Source of the DNA: Haliclystus octoradiatus
Taxonomy: Eukaryota; Cnidaria; Staurozoa; Stauromedusae; Haliclystidae
DNA length: 64,000 nt
NCBI GenBank assembly: GCA_916610825.1
Contig: OU744454.1
Coordinates: 9,116,922 to 9,180,921, forward strand
Direction of reading: 5' to 3'
Shown piece by piece: positions 1-12,003 of this stretch. How positions within the stretch are numbered: position 1 is the stretch's first letter; the number at the start of each line of letters is the position of its first letter. The translations under genes and the position numbers were made by a program. The notes beneath the pieces were generated by a model, which was not told the DNA's origin, made no database searches, and saw nothing but the letters and a program-made list of their open reading frames with translations.

Positions 1-1483
1 AATTTTAAAACGACCAAAAATGGACCAAAAACGAACCAAAAACAAAACATAATTTCCTTGCCAAATAAAAATTACAAACAACAATGCCCAGTTCCCTTGT
101 AAATTAAAAATTATAAAAAACAATGCCAAAATCTCTTGAAAAATGAAAATTTCAAAACACAATGCCTTTTTTCCAAGGGAATTGATAAAGACCAACAACA
201 ATTCTTAATTCTCGAAGAATTTCAAAACGACCAACAACGGATCAACATCGGATCAAAAACAATACTTAATTCCTTTTGGAATCAATCATGACCACAAAAA
301 TGCCCATTTCTCTTAGGAAATGAAAATTACAAAAAACAATTTCAAATTCACTTGGGTCTTGAGATTTACTGAAAACAATGCCCAATTATCTTTAGAATTG
401 AAAATTAAAATATACAATGCCAAATTCCGTTTGGAATTAATAATTACAAAAAGAATGCATGATTCACAAGGAATTTAAGCACGACCTAAAACGGACCAAA
501 AACGGACCAAAAACAATACCTAATTTTCTCGGGACTCAAAAGTGACCACAAAAATGCCCATTGCTCTTGAGAAATGAAAATTACAAGAAACAGATCCCAA
601 TTCACTTGGGAATTGAAAATTATAAAAAACAATGCAAAATTCCCAAGAGAATTGAAAAAGACCAAAAACAATGCCTAATTCTTAAGTCATTTTAAAACGA
701 CCAAAATTGGACCAAAAACGGACCAAAAACAATACCTAATTCCCTTGGGAAATAAAAATTACAAAAAACAATACCCAGTTCCCTTGTAAATTAAAACTTA
801 TAAAAAACAATGCCAAATTCCCTTGGGAATTGAAAATTCAAAAAACAATGCCTTTTCTCAAGGGAATTGATAAAGACCAAAAACAATGCCTAATTCTCAA
901 GGAATTTTAAAACGACCAAAAATGGACCAAAAGCGGACCAAAAACAATACATAATTCCCTTGGGAAATAGAAAATACAAAAAACAATGCCCAGTTCCCTT
1001 GTAAATTAAAACTTATAAAAAACAATGCCAAATTCCCTTGTGAATTGAAAATTATTAAAAACAACGCCAAATTCCCTTGTGAATTGCAAATTTTCAAAAC
1101 AATGCCAAATTCCTCCATGGGAAATTAAAATTTTAAAAAACAATACCAAATTCACTTTTGAAGTCAAAATTCCAAAAAACATTGCTTCTTTCCTAAGAAA
1201 ATTGAAAAAGACCAAAAACAATACCTTATTCTCTTGGGAACTAAAAATTACAAAAAACAATGCCCAGTTCCCTTGCTAATTGAAAATTATAAAAAACAAT
1301 GCCAAATTCTCTTGGGAAATGAAAATGTCAAAAAGCAATGCCTTTTTCTTAAGGGTATTCAAAAAAACCAAACTAATGCCTAATTCTCAAGTAATTTCAA
1401 AACAAGCAAGAACGGACCAAAAACAATACTTAATTCCCTTGGGAATTAATAACTAAAGAAAACAATGCCATTATTTGTCAAGG
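1..1483. repeat. 1483-bp HOR, copy 1
   Basis: First full copy visible of a 1483-bp unit; the phase is arbitrary because the window begins inside the array. The sequence from base 1 recurs from 1484 and again from 2967. Copies 1 and 2 are almost identical: I noticed only isolated substitutions, such as TCTCTTAGG here against TCTCGTAGG near 1794, AAAGCGG against AAAGTGG near 2416, and CCAAATTCCC against CCAATTTCCC near 2512. The unit contains a variant dyad CCTCCATGGG near 1110 with an NcoI-type CCATGG, and a GACCAACAACGG block near 230. Confidence 0.95.
1432..1447. other. Representative central palindrome of the monomer
   Basis: AATTCCCTTGGGAATT has perfect 7-bp arms (AATTCCC/GGGAATT) around a TT centre. 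This exact 16-mer or a close variant (one arm with TCT, or GGGAAAT) sits in a large share of monomers and is the most regular motif in the array. It could form a small cruciform or bind a dimeric protein. No function is shown by the sequence itself. Confidence 0.85.
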
Positions 1484-2966
1484 AATTTTAAAACGACCAA
1501 AAATGGACCAAAAACGAACCAAAAACAAAACATAATTTCCTTGCCAAATAAAAATTACAAACAACAATGCCCAGTTCCCTTGTAAATTAAAAATTATAAA
1601 AAACAATGCCAAAATCTCTTGAAAAATGAAAATTTCAAAACACAATGCCTTTTTTCCAAGGGAATTGATAAAGACCAACAACAATTCTTAATTCTCGAAG
1701 AATTTCAAAACGACCAACAACGGATCAACATCGGATCAAAAACAATACTTAATTCCTTTTGGAATCAATCATGACCACAAAAATGCCCATTTCTCGTAGG
1801 AAATGAAAATTACAAAAAACAATTTCAAATTCACTTGGGTCTTGAGATTTACTGAAAACAATGCCCAATTATCTTTAGAATTGAAAATTAAAATATACAA
1901 TGCCAAATTCCGTTTGGAATTAATAATTACAAAAAGAATGCATGATTCACAAGGAATTTAAGCACGACCTAAAACGGACCAAAAACGGACCAAAAACAAT
2001 ACCTAATTTTCTCGGGACTCAAAAGTGACCACAAAAATGCCCATTGCTCTTGAGAAATGAAAATTACAAGAAACAGATCCCAATTCACTTGGGAATTGAA
2101 AATTATAAAAAACAATGCAAAATTCCCAAGAGAATTGAAAAAGACCAAAAACAATGCCTAATTCTTAAGTCATTTTAAAACGACCAAAATTGGACCAAAA
2201 ACGGACCAAAAACAATACCTAATTCCCTTGGGAAATAAAAATTACAAAAAACAATACCCAGTTCCCTTGTAAATTAAAACTTATAAAAAACAATGCCAAA
2301 TTCCCTTGGGAATTGAAAATTCAAAAAACAATGCCTTTTCTCAAGGGAATTGATAAAGACCAAAAACAATGCCTAATTCTCAAGGAATTTTAAAACGACC
2401 AAAAATGGACCAAAAGTGGACCAAAAACAATACATAATTCCCTTGGGAAATAGAAAATACAAAAAACAATGCCCAGTTCCCTTGTAAATTAAAACTTATA
2501 AAAAACAATGCCAATTTCCCTTGTGAATTGAAAATTATTAAAAACAACGCCAAATTCCCTTGTGAATTGCAAATTTTCAAAACAATGCCAAATTCCTCCA
2601 TGGGAAATTAAAATTTTAAAAAACAATACCAAATTCACTTTTGAAGTCAAAATTCCAAAAAACATTGCTTCTTTCCTAAGAAAATTGAAAAAGACCAAAA
2701 ACAATACCTTATTCTCTTGGGAACTAAAAATTACAAAAAACAATGCCCAGTTCCCTTGCTAATTGAAAATTATAAAAAACAATGCCAAATTCTCTTGGGA
2801 AATGAAAATGTCAAAAAGCAATGCCTTTTTCTTAAGGGTATTCAAAAAAACCAAACTAATGCCTAATTCTCAAGTAATTTCAAAACAAGCAAGAACGGAC
2901 CAAAAACAATACTTAATTCCCTTGGGAATTAATAACTAAAGAAAACAATGCCATTATTTGTCAAGG
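1484..2966. repeat. 1483-bp HOR, copy 2
   Basis: Second tandem copy of the 1483-bp unit, in the same orientation and exact register as copy 1. Such similarity, against strong divergence between neighbouring 39-bp monomers, means the whole 1483-bp block was duplicated recently relative to the age of the monomers. Private variants include G for T in TCTCGTAGG near 1794 and T in AAAGTGG near 2416. Confidence 0.95.
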
Positions 2967-3527
2967 AATTTTAAAACGACCAAAAATGGACCAAAAACGA
3001 ACCAAAAACAAAACATAATTTCCTTGCCAAATAAAAATTACAAACAACAATGCCCAGTTCCCTTGTAAATTAAAAATTATAAAAAACAATGCCAAAATCT
3101 CTTGAAAAATGAAAATTTCAAAACACAATGCCTTTTTTCCAAGGGAATTGATAAAGACCAACAACAATTCTTAATTCTCGAAGAATTTCAAAACGACCAA
3201 CAACGGATCAACATCGGATCAAAAACAATACTTAATTCCTTTTGGAATCAATCATGACCACAAAAATGCCCATTTCTCTTAAGGAAATGAAAATTACAAA
3301 AAACAATTTCAAATTCACTTGGGTCTTGAGATTTACTCAAAACAATGCCCAATTATCTTTAGAATTGAAAATTAAAATATACAATGCCAAATTCCGTTTG
3401 GAATTAATAATTACAAAAAGAATGCATGATTCACAAGGAATTTAAGCACGACCTAAAACGGACCAAAAACGGACCAAAAACAATACCTAATTTTCTCGGG
3501 ACTCAAAAGTGACCACAAAAATGCCCA
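2967..3527. repeat. 1483-bp HOR, partial copy 3
   Basis: Third copy, in register for about 560 bp. It carries a one-base insertion near 3280 (CTTAAGG for CTTAGG) and CTCAAAAC for CTGAAAAC near 3336. At about 3528 it leaves the 1483-bp register: copies 1 and 2 continue with GCTCTTGAGAAATG, whereas here the sequence becomes TTCTGTTGTGAAATG and joins a different module. The switch lies inside a shared ATGCCCATT stretch, as expected for crossover between non-equivalent monomers. Confidence 0.9.
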
Positions 3528-4240
3528 TTTCTGTTGTGAAATGAAATTTACAAAAAACAATTCACATTTCACTTGGGAATTGAAAATTTCAAAAAACAAT
3601 GTTTTTTCTTAAGGGTATTAAAGAAAACCAAAATAATGCCTAATTCTCAAGGAATTTGAAAACGACCAAAAATGGACAAAAAATATTACCTAATTCTTTT
3701 TGGGATAAAAAATTACAAAAAACAATGCTCAGCTCCCTTGAGAATTGAAAATTATCAAAAACAACGCCAAATTCCCTTGAGAATTGAAAATTTTCAAAAC
3801 AATGCCAAATTCCTCCATGGGAAATTAATATTTTAAAAAACAATCCAAATTCACTTTTGCAAAACGTAATTCCCTTGCCAAATAAAAATTACAAACAACA
3901 ATGCCCAGTTCCCTTGTAAATTAAAAAATATGAAACACAATGCCAAAACCCCTTAAGAATTGAAAATTGCAAAAAACAATGCCTTTTTTTCAAAAGAACT
4001 GATAAAGACCAAAAACAATGCCTAATTCTCGAAGAACTTTAAACGATTAAAAAAGGACCAAAAACGGACCAAAAGCAATACCTTATTCTCTTGGGAACTA
4101 AAAATCACAAAAAACAATGCCCAGTTCCCTTGCTAATTGAAAATTATAAAAAACAATGCTAAATTCTCTTGGGAAATGAAAATTTCAAAAAACAATGCCT
4201 TTTTCTTAAGGGTATTCAAAAAAAACAAAATATTGCCTAA
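3528..4240. repeat. Mosaic block with internal junction at 3859
   Basis: Positions 3528-3859 are a module ending in TTCACTTTTG that recurs at about 5888-6230 (offset about 2370) and 7223-7565. At 3859/3860 the TTCACTTTTGAAGTGAA hairpin is cut after its loop and joined to AAAACGTAATTCCC, the start of another module. From 3860 the block parallels about 7927 onwards (offset about 4067), including ATATGAAACACAATGCC and TTTCAAAAGAACTG signatures later used in the second HOR family. No gene. Confidence 0.85.
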
Positions 4241-5856
4241 TTCTCAAGGAATTTTAAAACGACCAAAATTTGACCAAAAACGGACCAAAAACAATAGATA
4301 ATTCCCTTGGGAAATAAAAATTACCAAAAACAATGCCCAGTTCTCTTGTAAATTAAAACTTATAAAAAACAATGCCAAATTCCCTTGGGAATTGAAAATT
4401 CAAAAAACAATGCCTTTTCTCAAGGGAATTGATAAAGATCAAAAACAATGCCAAATTCCCTTGTGAATTGAAAATTATTAAAAACAACGCCAAATTCTTT
4501 TGTGAATTGCAAATTTTCAAAACAATGCCAAATTCCTCCATGGGAAATTAAAATTTTAAAAAACAATCCCAAATTCACTTTTGAAGTGAAAATTCCAAAA
4601 AACATTGCCTCTTTCCTAAGAAAATTGAAAAAGACCAAAAACAATACCTTATTCTCTTGAGAACTGAAAATTACAAAAAACAATGCCCAGTTCCCTTGCT
4701 AATTGAAAATTATAAAAAACAATGCTAAATTCTCTTGGGAAATGAAAAGGTCAAAAAGCAATGCCTTTTTCTTAAGGGTATTCAAAAAAACCAAAATAAT
4801 GCCTAATTCTCAAGGAATTTCAAAACAAGCAAGAACGGACCTAAAACAATACTTAATTCCCTTGGGAATTAATAATTGAAGAAAACAATGCCATTATTTG
4901 TCAAGGAATTTTAAAACGACCAAAAATGGACCAAAAACGAACCAAAAACAAAACGTTATTCCCTTGCCAAATTAAAATTACAAACAACAATGCCCAGTTC
5001 CCTTGTAAATTAAAAATTATAAAAAACAATGCCAAAATCTCTTGAGAAATGAAAATTTCAAAACACAATGCCTTTTTAACAAGGGAATTGATAAAGACCA
5101 ACAACAATTCTTAATTCTCAAAGAATTTCAAAACGACCAACAACGGATCAACATCGGATCAAAAACAATACTTAATTCCTTTTGGAATCAATCATGACCA
5201 CAAAAATGCCCATTTCTCTTAGGAAATGAAAATTATAAAAAACAATTTCAAATTCACTTGGGTCTTGAGATTTACTGAAAACAATGCCCAATTATCTTTA
5301 GAATTGAAAATTAAAATATACAATGCCAAATTCCGTTTGGAATTAATAATTACAAAAAGAATGCATGATTCACAAGGAATTTAAGCACGACCTAAAACGG
5401 ACCAAAAACGGACCAAAAACAATACCTAATTTTCTCGGGACTCAAAAGTGACCACAAAAATGCCCATTGCTCTTGGGAAATGAAAATTACAAGAAACAGA
5501 TCCCAATTCACTTGAGAATTGAAAATTATAAAAAACAATGCAAAATTCCCAAGAGAATTGAAAAAGACCAAAAACAATGCCTAATTCTCAAGTCATTTTA
5601 AAACGACCAAAATTGGACCAAAAACGGACCAAAAACAATACCTAATTCCCTTGGGAAATAAAAATTACAAAAAAGAATGCCCAGTTCCCTTTTAAATTAA
5701 AACTTATAAAAAACAATGTCAAATTCCCTTGGGAATTGAAAATTCAAAAAACAATGACTTTTCTCAAGGGAATTGATAAAGACCAAAAACAATGCCTAAT
5801 TCTCAAGGAATTTTAAAACGACCAAAAATGGACCAAAAGCGGACCAAAAACAATAC
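4241..5856. repeat. Rearranged copy of the 1483-bp HOR
   Basis: Positions 4241 to about 4451 match about 680-890 of copy 1 (offset 3561). The match then jumps to offset 3423, skipping about 138 bp, and continues to 5856, where CAATAC is followed by CTAATTTTCTCGGG instead of ATAATTCCC. It is therefore a near-complete but internally deleted and separately diverged 1483-bp unit. Compared with the paralogous block near 8312-8675, this copy has about two extra 39-bp monomers around 4376-4450. Confidence 0.85.
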
Positions 5857-7195
5857 CTAATTTTCTCGGGACTCTAAAGTGACCACAAAAATGCCCATTT
5901 CTCTTGTGAAATGAAATTTACAAAAAACAATTCACATTTCACTTGGGAATTGAAAATTACAAAAAACAATGTTTTTTCTTAAGGGTATTAAAGAAAACCA
6001 AAATAATGCCTAATTCTCAAGGAATTTGAAAACGACCAAAAATGGACAAAAAATATCACCTAATTCTTTTGGGGATAAAAAATTACAAAAAACAATGCTC
6101 AGCTCCCTTGAGAATTGAAAATTATCAAAAACAACGCCAAATTCCCTTGAGAATTGAAAATTTTCAAAACAATGCCAAATTCCTCCATGGGAAATTAAAA
6201 TTTTAAAAAACAATCCAAATTCACTTTTGAAGTGAAAATTTCAAAAAACATTGCCTCTTTCTTAAAAAAATTGAAAAAGACCAAAAACAATACTTTATTC
6301 TCTTGGGAACTAAAAATTACAAAAAACAATGCCCAGTTCCCTTGCTAATTGAAAATTATAAAAAACAATGCTAAATTCTCTTGGGAAATGAAAATGTCAA
6401 AAAACAATTCTCGAAGAATTTTAAAACGACCAAAAATGGACCAAAAACGGACCAAAAACAATACCTCATTCTCTTGGGGATAAAAAATTACAAAAAACAA
6501 TGCTCAGTTCCCTTGAGAATTGAAAATTATAAAAAACAATGCCCAGTTCCCTTGTAAATCAAAACTTATAAAAAACAATGCCAAAATCCCTTAAGAATTG
6601 AAAATTTCAAAAAACAATACTTAATTCCCTTGGGAATTAAAAATTACAAAAAACAATGCCTAATTCTCGAAGAATTTTAAAACGACCAACAACGGATCAA
6701 CATCGGATCAAAAACAATACCTACTTCCTTTGGGAACCAAAAATGACTACAAAAATGCCAATTGCTCTTGAGAAATGAAAATTACAAGAAACAGATACCA
6801 ATTCACTTGGGAATTGAAAATTATAAAAAACAATGCAAAATTCCCAAGAGAATTGAAAAAGACCAAAAACAATGCCTAATTCTCAAGTCATTTAAAAAGA
6901 CCAAAAATGGACCAAAAACGGACCAAAAACAATACCTAATTTTCTCGCGACTCAAAAGTGACCACAAAAATGCCCATTTCTCTTAGGAAATGAAAATTAC
7001 AAAAAACAATTTCAAATTCACTTGGGTCTTGAGATTTACTAAAAACAATGCCCAATTATCTTTAGAATTGAAAATTAAAATATACAATGCCAAATTCCGT
7101 TGGGAATTAATAATTACAAAAAGAATGCATAATTCACAAGGAATTTAAGCACGACCTAAAACGGACCAAAAACGGACCAAAAACAATACCTAATT
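5857..7195. repeat. Mosaic block of 1483-HOR fragments
   Basis: A patchwork. Positions 5857 to about 6230 repeat 3487-3858. About 6231-6400 resemble the 1158-1320 part of the 1483-bp unit. A join near 6402-6412 (GTCAAAAAACAATTCTCG) leads to short 6421-6720 monomers including CCTACTTCCTTTGGG, the first occurrence of a module typical of the second HOR family. About 6760-6890 resemble 563-690, and from about 6960 the sequence returns to the segment near 290. No gene or unique DNA is visible. Confidence 0.8.
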
Positions 7196-8790
7196 TTCTC
7201 GGGACTCAAAAGTGACCACAAAAATGCCCATTTCTCTTGTGAAATGAAATTTACAAAAAACAATTCACATTTCACTTGGGAATTGAAAATTACAAAAAAC
7301 AATGTTTTTCTTAAGGGTATTAAAGAAAACCAAAATAATGCCTAACTCTCAAGGAATTTGAAAACGACCAAAAATGGACAAAAAATATTACCTAATCATT
7401 TTGGGGATAAAAAATTACAAAAAACAATGCTCAGCTCCCTTGAGAATTGAAAATTATCAAAAACAACGCCAAATTCCCTTGCGAATTGAAAATTTTCAAA
7501 ACAATGCCAAATTCCTCCATGGGAAATTACAATTTTAAAAAACAATCCAAATTCACTTTTGAAGTGAAAATTTCAAAAAACATTGCCTCTTTCCTAAGAA
7601 AATTGAAAAAGACCAAAAACAATACTTTATTCTCTTGGGAACTAAAAATTACAAAAAACAATGCCCAGTTCCCTTGCTAATTGAAAATTATAAAAAACAA
7701 TGCTAAATTCTCTTGTGAAATGAAAATGTCGAAAAGCAATGCCTTTTTCTTGAGGGTATTCAAAAAAACCAAAATAATGCCCAATTCTCAAGGAATTCCA
7801 AAACAAGCAAGAACGGACCAAAAACAATACTTAATTCCCTTGGGAATTAATAATTAAAGAAAACAATGCCATTATTTGTCAAGGAATTTAAAAACGACCA
7901 AAAATGGACCAAAAACGAACCAAAAACAAAACGTAATTCCCTTGCCAAATAAAAATTACAAACAACAATGCCCAGTTCCCTTGTAAATTAAAAAATATGA
8001 AACACAATGCCAAAACCCCTTAAGAATTGAAAATTGCAAAAAACAATGCCTTTTTTTCAAAAGAACTGATAAAGACCAAAAACAATGCCTAATTCTCGAA
8101 GAACTTTAAACGAACAAAAAAGGACCAAAAAAGGACCAAAAGCAATACCTTATTCTCTTGGGAACTAAAAATTACAAAAAACAATGCCCAGTTCCCTTGC
8201 TAATTGAAAATTATAAAAAACAATGCTAAATTCTCTTGGGAAATGAAAATTTCAAAAAACAATGCCCTTTTCTTAAGGGTATTCAAAAAAAAACAAAATA
8301 TTGCCTAATTCTCAAGGAATTTTAAAACGACCAAAATTTGACCAAAAACGGACCAAAAACAATAGATAATTCCCTTGGGAAATAAAAATTACAAAAAACA
8401 ATGCCCAGTTCCCTTGTAAATTAAAACTTTTAAAAAACAATGCCAAATTCCCTTGTGAATTGAAAATTATTAAAAACAACGCCAAATTCTTTTGTGAATT
8501 GCAAATTTTCAAAACAATGCCAAATTCCTCCATGGGAAATTAAAATTTTAAAAAACAATCCCAAATTCACTTTTGAAGTGAAAATTCCAAAAAACATTGC
8601 CTCTTTCCTAAGAAAATTGAAAAAGACCAAAAACAATACCTTATTCACTTGGGAACTGAAAATTACAAAAAACAATGCCCAGTTCCCTTGCTAATTGAAA
8701 ATTATAAAAAACAATGCTAAATTCTCTTGGGAAATGAAAATTTCAAAAAACAATGCCTTTTTCTTAAGGGTATTCAAAAAAAAAAAAAAT
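7196..8790. repeat. Mosaic block paralogous to 3508-4790
   Basis: Positions 7196 to about 7560 repeat 5866-6230 (offset about 1330). Positions 7560-7926 resemble the later part of the 1483-bp unit, including the CCATTATTTGTCAAGG anchor at 7869. Positions 7927-8790 repeat about 3860-4790 at offset about 4067, falling to about 3991 after a two-monomer length difference near 8440. A longer block containing both modules was evidently duplicated within the mosaic and then diverged by monomer gain or loss. Confidence 0.8.
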
Positions 8791-10567
8791 ATTGCCTAAT
8801 TCTCAAGGAATTTGAAAACGAACAAAAACGGACCAAAAACAATACCTACTTCCTTTGGGAACCAAAAATGACCACAAAAATGCCCATTGCTCTTGAGAAA
8901 TGAAAATTACAAGAAACAGATCCCAATTCAATTGGGAATTGAAAATTATAAAAAACAATGCAAAATTCCCAAGAGAATTGAAAAAGACCAAAAACAATGC
9001 GTAATTCTCAAGTCATTTTAAAACGACCAAAATTCGACCAAAAACGGACCAAAAACAATAGATAATTCCCTTGGGAAATAAAAATTACAAAAAACAACGC
9101 CAAGTTTTCTTGTAAATTAAAACTTATAAAAGACAATGCCAAATTCCCTTGGGAATCGGAAATTCAAAAAACAATGCCTTTTCTCAAAGGAATTGATAAA
9201 GATCAAAAACAATGTTTAATTCTGAAGGAATTTTAAAGCAACCAAAAATGGACCAAAAGCGGACCAAAAACAATACATAATTCCCTTGGGAAATAGAAAG
9301 TACAAAAAACAATGCCCAGTTCCCTTGTAAATTAAAACTTATAAAAAACAATGCCAAATTCCCTTGTGAATTGAAAATTATTAAAAACAACGCCAAATTC
9401 CCTTGTGAATTGCAAATTTTCAAAACAATGCCAAATTCCTCCATGGGAAATTAAAATTTTAAAAAACAATCCAAATTCACTTTTGCCCAGTTCCCTTGTA
9501 AATTGAAACTTATAAAAAACAATGCAAAAATCCCTTGAAAATTGAAAACTTCAAAAAGCAATCCTTTTTTTTCAAGGGAATTGATAAAGACAAAAAACAA
9601 TGCCCAATTCTCAAGGAATTTTAAAACGACCAAAAATGGACCAAAAACGAACCAAAAACAAAACGTAATTCCCTTGCCAAATAAAAATTACAAACAACAA
9701 TGCCCAGTTCCCTTGTAAATTAAAAAATATGAAACACAATGCCAAAACCCCTTAAGAATTGAAAATTGCAAAAAACAATGCCTTCTTTTCAAAAGAACTG
9801 ATAAAGACCAAAAACAATGCCTAATTCTCGAAGAACTTTGAAACGACCAAAAAAGGACCAAAAACGGACCAAAAGCAATACCTTATTCTCTTGGGAACTA
9901 AAAATTACAAAAAACAATGCCCAGTTCCCTTGCTAATTGAAAATTATAAAAAACAATGCTAAATTCTCTTGGGAAATGAAAATTTCAAAAAACAATGCCT
10001 TTTTCTTAAGGGTATTCAAAAAAAAACAAAATTTTGCCTAATTCTCAATGAATTTGAAAACGACCAAAAACGGACCAAAAACAATACTTACTTCCTTTGG
10101 GAACCAAAAATGACCACAAAAATGCCCATTGATCTTGAGAAATGAAAATTTTAAGAAACAGATCCCAATTCACTTGAGAATTGAAAATTATAAAAAACAA
10201 TGCAAAATTCCCAAGAGAATTGAAAAAGACCAAAAACAATGCCTAATTCTCAAGTCATTCAAAAACGACCAAAATTGCACCAAAAACGGACTAAAAACAA
10301 TACCTAATTCCCTTGGGAAACAAAAATTACAAAAAATAATGCCCAGTTCTCTTGTAAATTAAAACTTAAAAAAACAATGCAAAAATCCCTTGAGAATTGA
10401 AAACTTCAAAAAACAATCCTTTTTTTCCAAGAGAATTGATAAAGACCAAAAACAATGCCCAATTCTCAAGGAATTTTAAAACGACCAAAACTGGACAAAA
10501 AACGGATCGAAAAAATACCTTATTATCTTGAGAAATTAAAATTACAAAAAACAATGCCGAGTTCCCT
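8791..10567. repeat. Mosaic block introducing second-family modules
   Basis: Includes CCTACTTCCTTTGGG modules near 8843 and 10088, a segment about 9000-9480 similar to 680-1150 of the first HOR, and a cut of the TTCACTTTTG hairpin near 9485 joined directly to CCCAGTTCCC. That cut resembles the one at 3859 but has a different partner. Positions 9614 to about 10045 repeat the ACGTAATTCCCTTGCC/ATATGAAACAC module. The CCGAGTTCCC monomer characteristic of S and M units first appears near 10558. No coding sequence. Confidence 0.8.
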
Positions 10568-10665
10568 TGGGAATTGAAAATTTTGAAAAACAATGCCTTT
10601 TTTTTAAGGGTATTCAAAAAAAACCAAAATATTGCCCAATTCTCAAGGAATTCGAAAACGACCAA
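10366..10665 (-). other. Longest open frame; 13-residue periodic, probably non-coding
   Basis: This 99-codon minus-strand frame is the longest in the window. Because 39 bp equals 13 codons, runs of 39-bp monomers stay in frame and give a hydrophobic 13-residue pattern such as FNSQGIFALFF. Similar frames of 60-99 codons recur in every HOR unit, and the longer monomers shift frame and often end them. A conserved 66-codon plus-strand frame overlaps an 84-codon minus-strand frame in each CCATGG module. Conservation on both strands is explained by repeat identity, not by coding. There is no signal peptide, domain or splice structure that I recognise, so I read these as by-products of the repeat. 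Confidence 0.85.
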
Positions 10666-12003
10666 AAACGGACCAAAAACAATACCTACTTCTTTCGGGA
10701 ATCAAAAACGACCACAAAAATGCCCATTGCTGTTGAGAAATGAAAATTACAAGAAACAGATCCCAATTCACTTGGGAATTGAAAATTATAAAAAACAATG
10801 CAAAATTCCCAAGAGAATTGGAAAAGACCAAAAACAATGCCTAATTCTTAAGTCATTTTAAAACGACCAAAAATGGACCAAAAACGGACCAAAAACAATA
10901 CCTTATTCTCTTGGGAAATAAAAATTACAAAAAACAATGCCCAGTTCCCTTGTAAATTGAAACTTATAAAAAACAATGCAAAAATCCCTTGAAAATTGAA
11001 AACTTCAAAAAGCAATCCTTTTTTTTCAAGGGAATTGATAAAGACTAAAAACAATGCCTAATTCTCAAGGAATTTTAAAACGATCAAAAATGGACAAAAA
11101 ACGGACCAAAAAAATACCTAATTCCCTTGATAAATTAAAATTACAAAAAACAATGCCCAGTTCCCTTGTAAATTAAAAATTATAAAAAACAATGCCAAAT
11201 TCCCTTGTGAATTGAAAATTATTAAAAACAACGCCAAATTCCCTTGTGGATTGCAAATTTTCAAAACAATGCCAAATTCCTCCATGGGAAATTAAAATTT
11301 TAAAAAACAATCCCAAATTCACTTTTGAAGTGAAAATTTCAAAAAACATTGCCTCTTTCCTAAGAAAATTGAAAAAGACCAAAAACAATACTTTATTCTC
11401 TTGGGAACTAAAAATTACAAAAAACAATGCCCAGTTCCCTTGCTAATTGAAAATTATAAAAAACAATGCTAAATTCTCTTGAGAAATGAAAATGTCAAAA
11501 AGCAATGCCTTTTACTTGAGGGTATTCAAAAAAACCAAAATAATGCCCAATTCTTAAGGAATTTCAAAACAAGCAAGAACGGACCAAAAACAATACTTAA
11601 TTCCCTTGGGAATTAATAATTAAAGAAAACAATGCCATTATTTGTCAAGGAATTTTAAAACGACCAAAAATGGACCAAAAACGAACCAAAAACCAAACGT
11701 AATCCCCTTGCCAAATAAAAATTACAAACAACAATGCCCAGTTCCCTTGTAAATTAAAAATTATGAAACACAATGCCAAAACCCCTTAAGAATTGAAAAT
11801 TGAAAAAAACAATGCCTTTTTTCCAAAAGAATTGATAAAGACCAAAAACAATGCCTAATTCTCCAAGAACTTTGAAACGACCAAAAAAGGACCAAAAACG
11901 GACCAAAAGCAATACCTTATTCTCTTGGGAACTAAAAATTACAAAAAACAATGCCCAGTTCCCTTGCTAATTGAAAATTATAAAAAACAATGCTAAATTC
12001 TTT
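10568..12003. repeat. Transition tandem pair, unit a (1436-bp period)
   Basis: Matches 12004 onwards at an offset of 1436 bp. It falls to 1397 bp after 12554, where the second unit lacks one monomer. The pair has the same order as the internal half-repeats of the later L units (offset 1431), so it is probably a relative of their ancestor. It includes the CCATGG-bearing module near 11282 and the CCATTATTTG anchor at 11635. The first clear second-family head (ATTATGAAACAC) starts near 11754. Confidence 0.85.
10865..10897. repeat. Representative 11-bp subrepeat block (GACCAAAAACG)
   Basis: Three consecutive 11-bp units, GACCAAAAATG, GACCAAAAACG and GACCAAAAACA. Such blocks of two or three units turn a 39-bp monomer into one of about 50 or 61 bp and recur every few monomers through the window. 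Their A5 tracts are spaced 11 bp apart, close to one helical turn. Confidence 0.9.
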
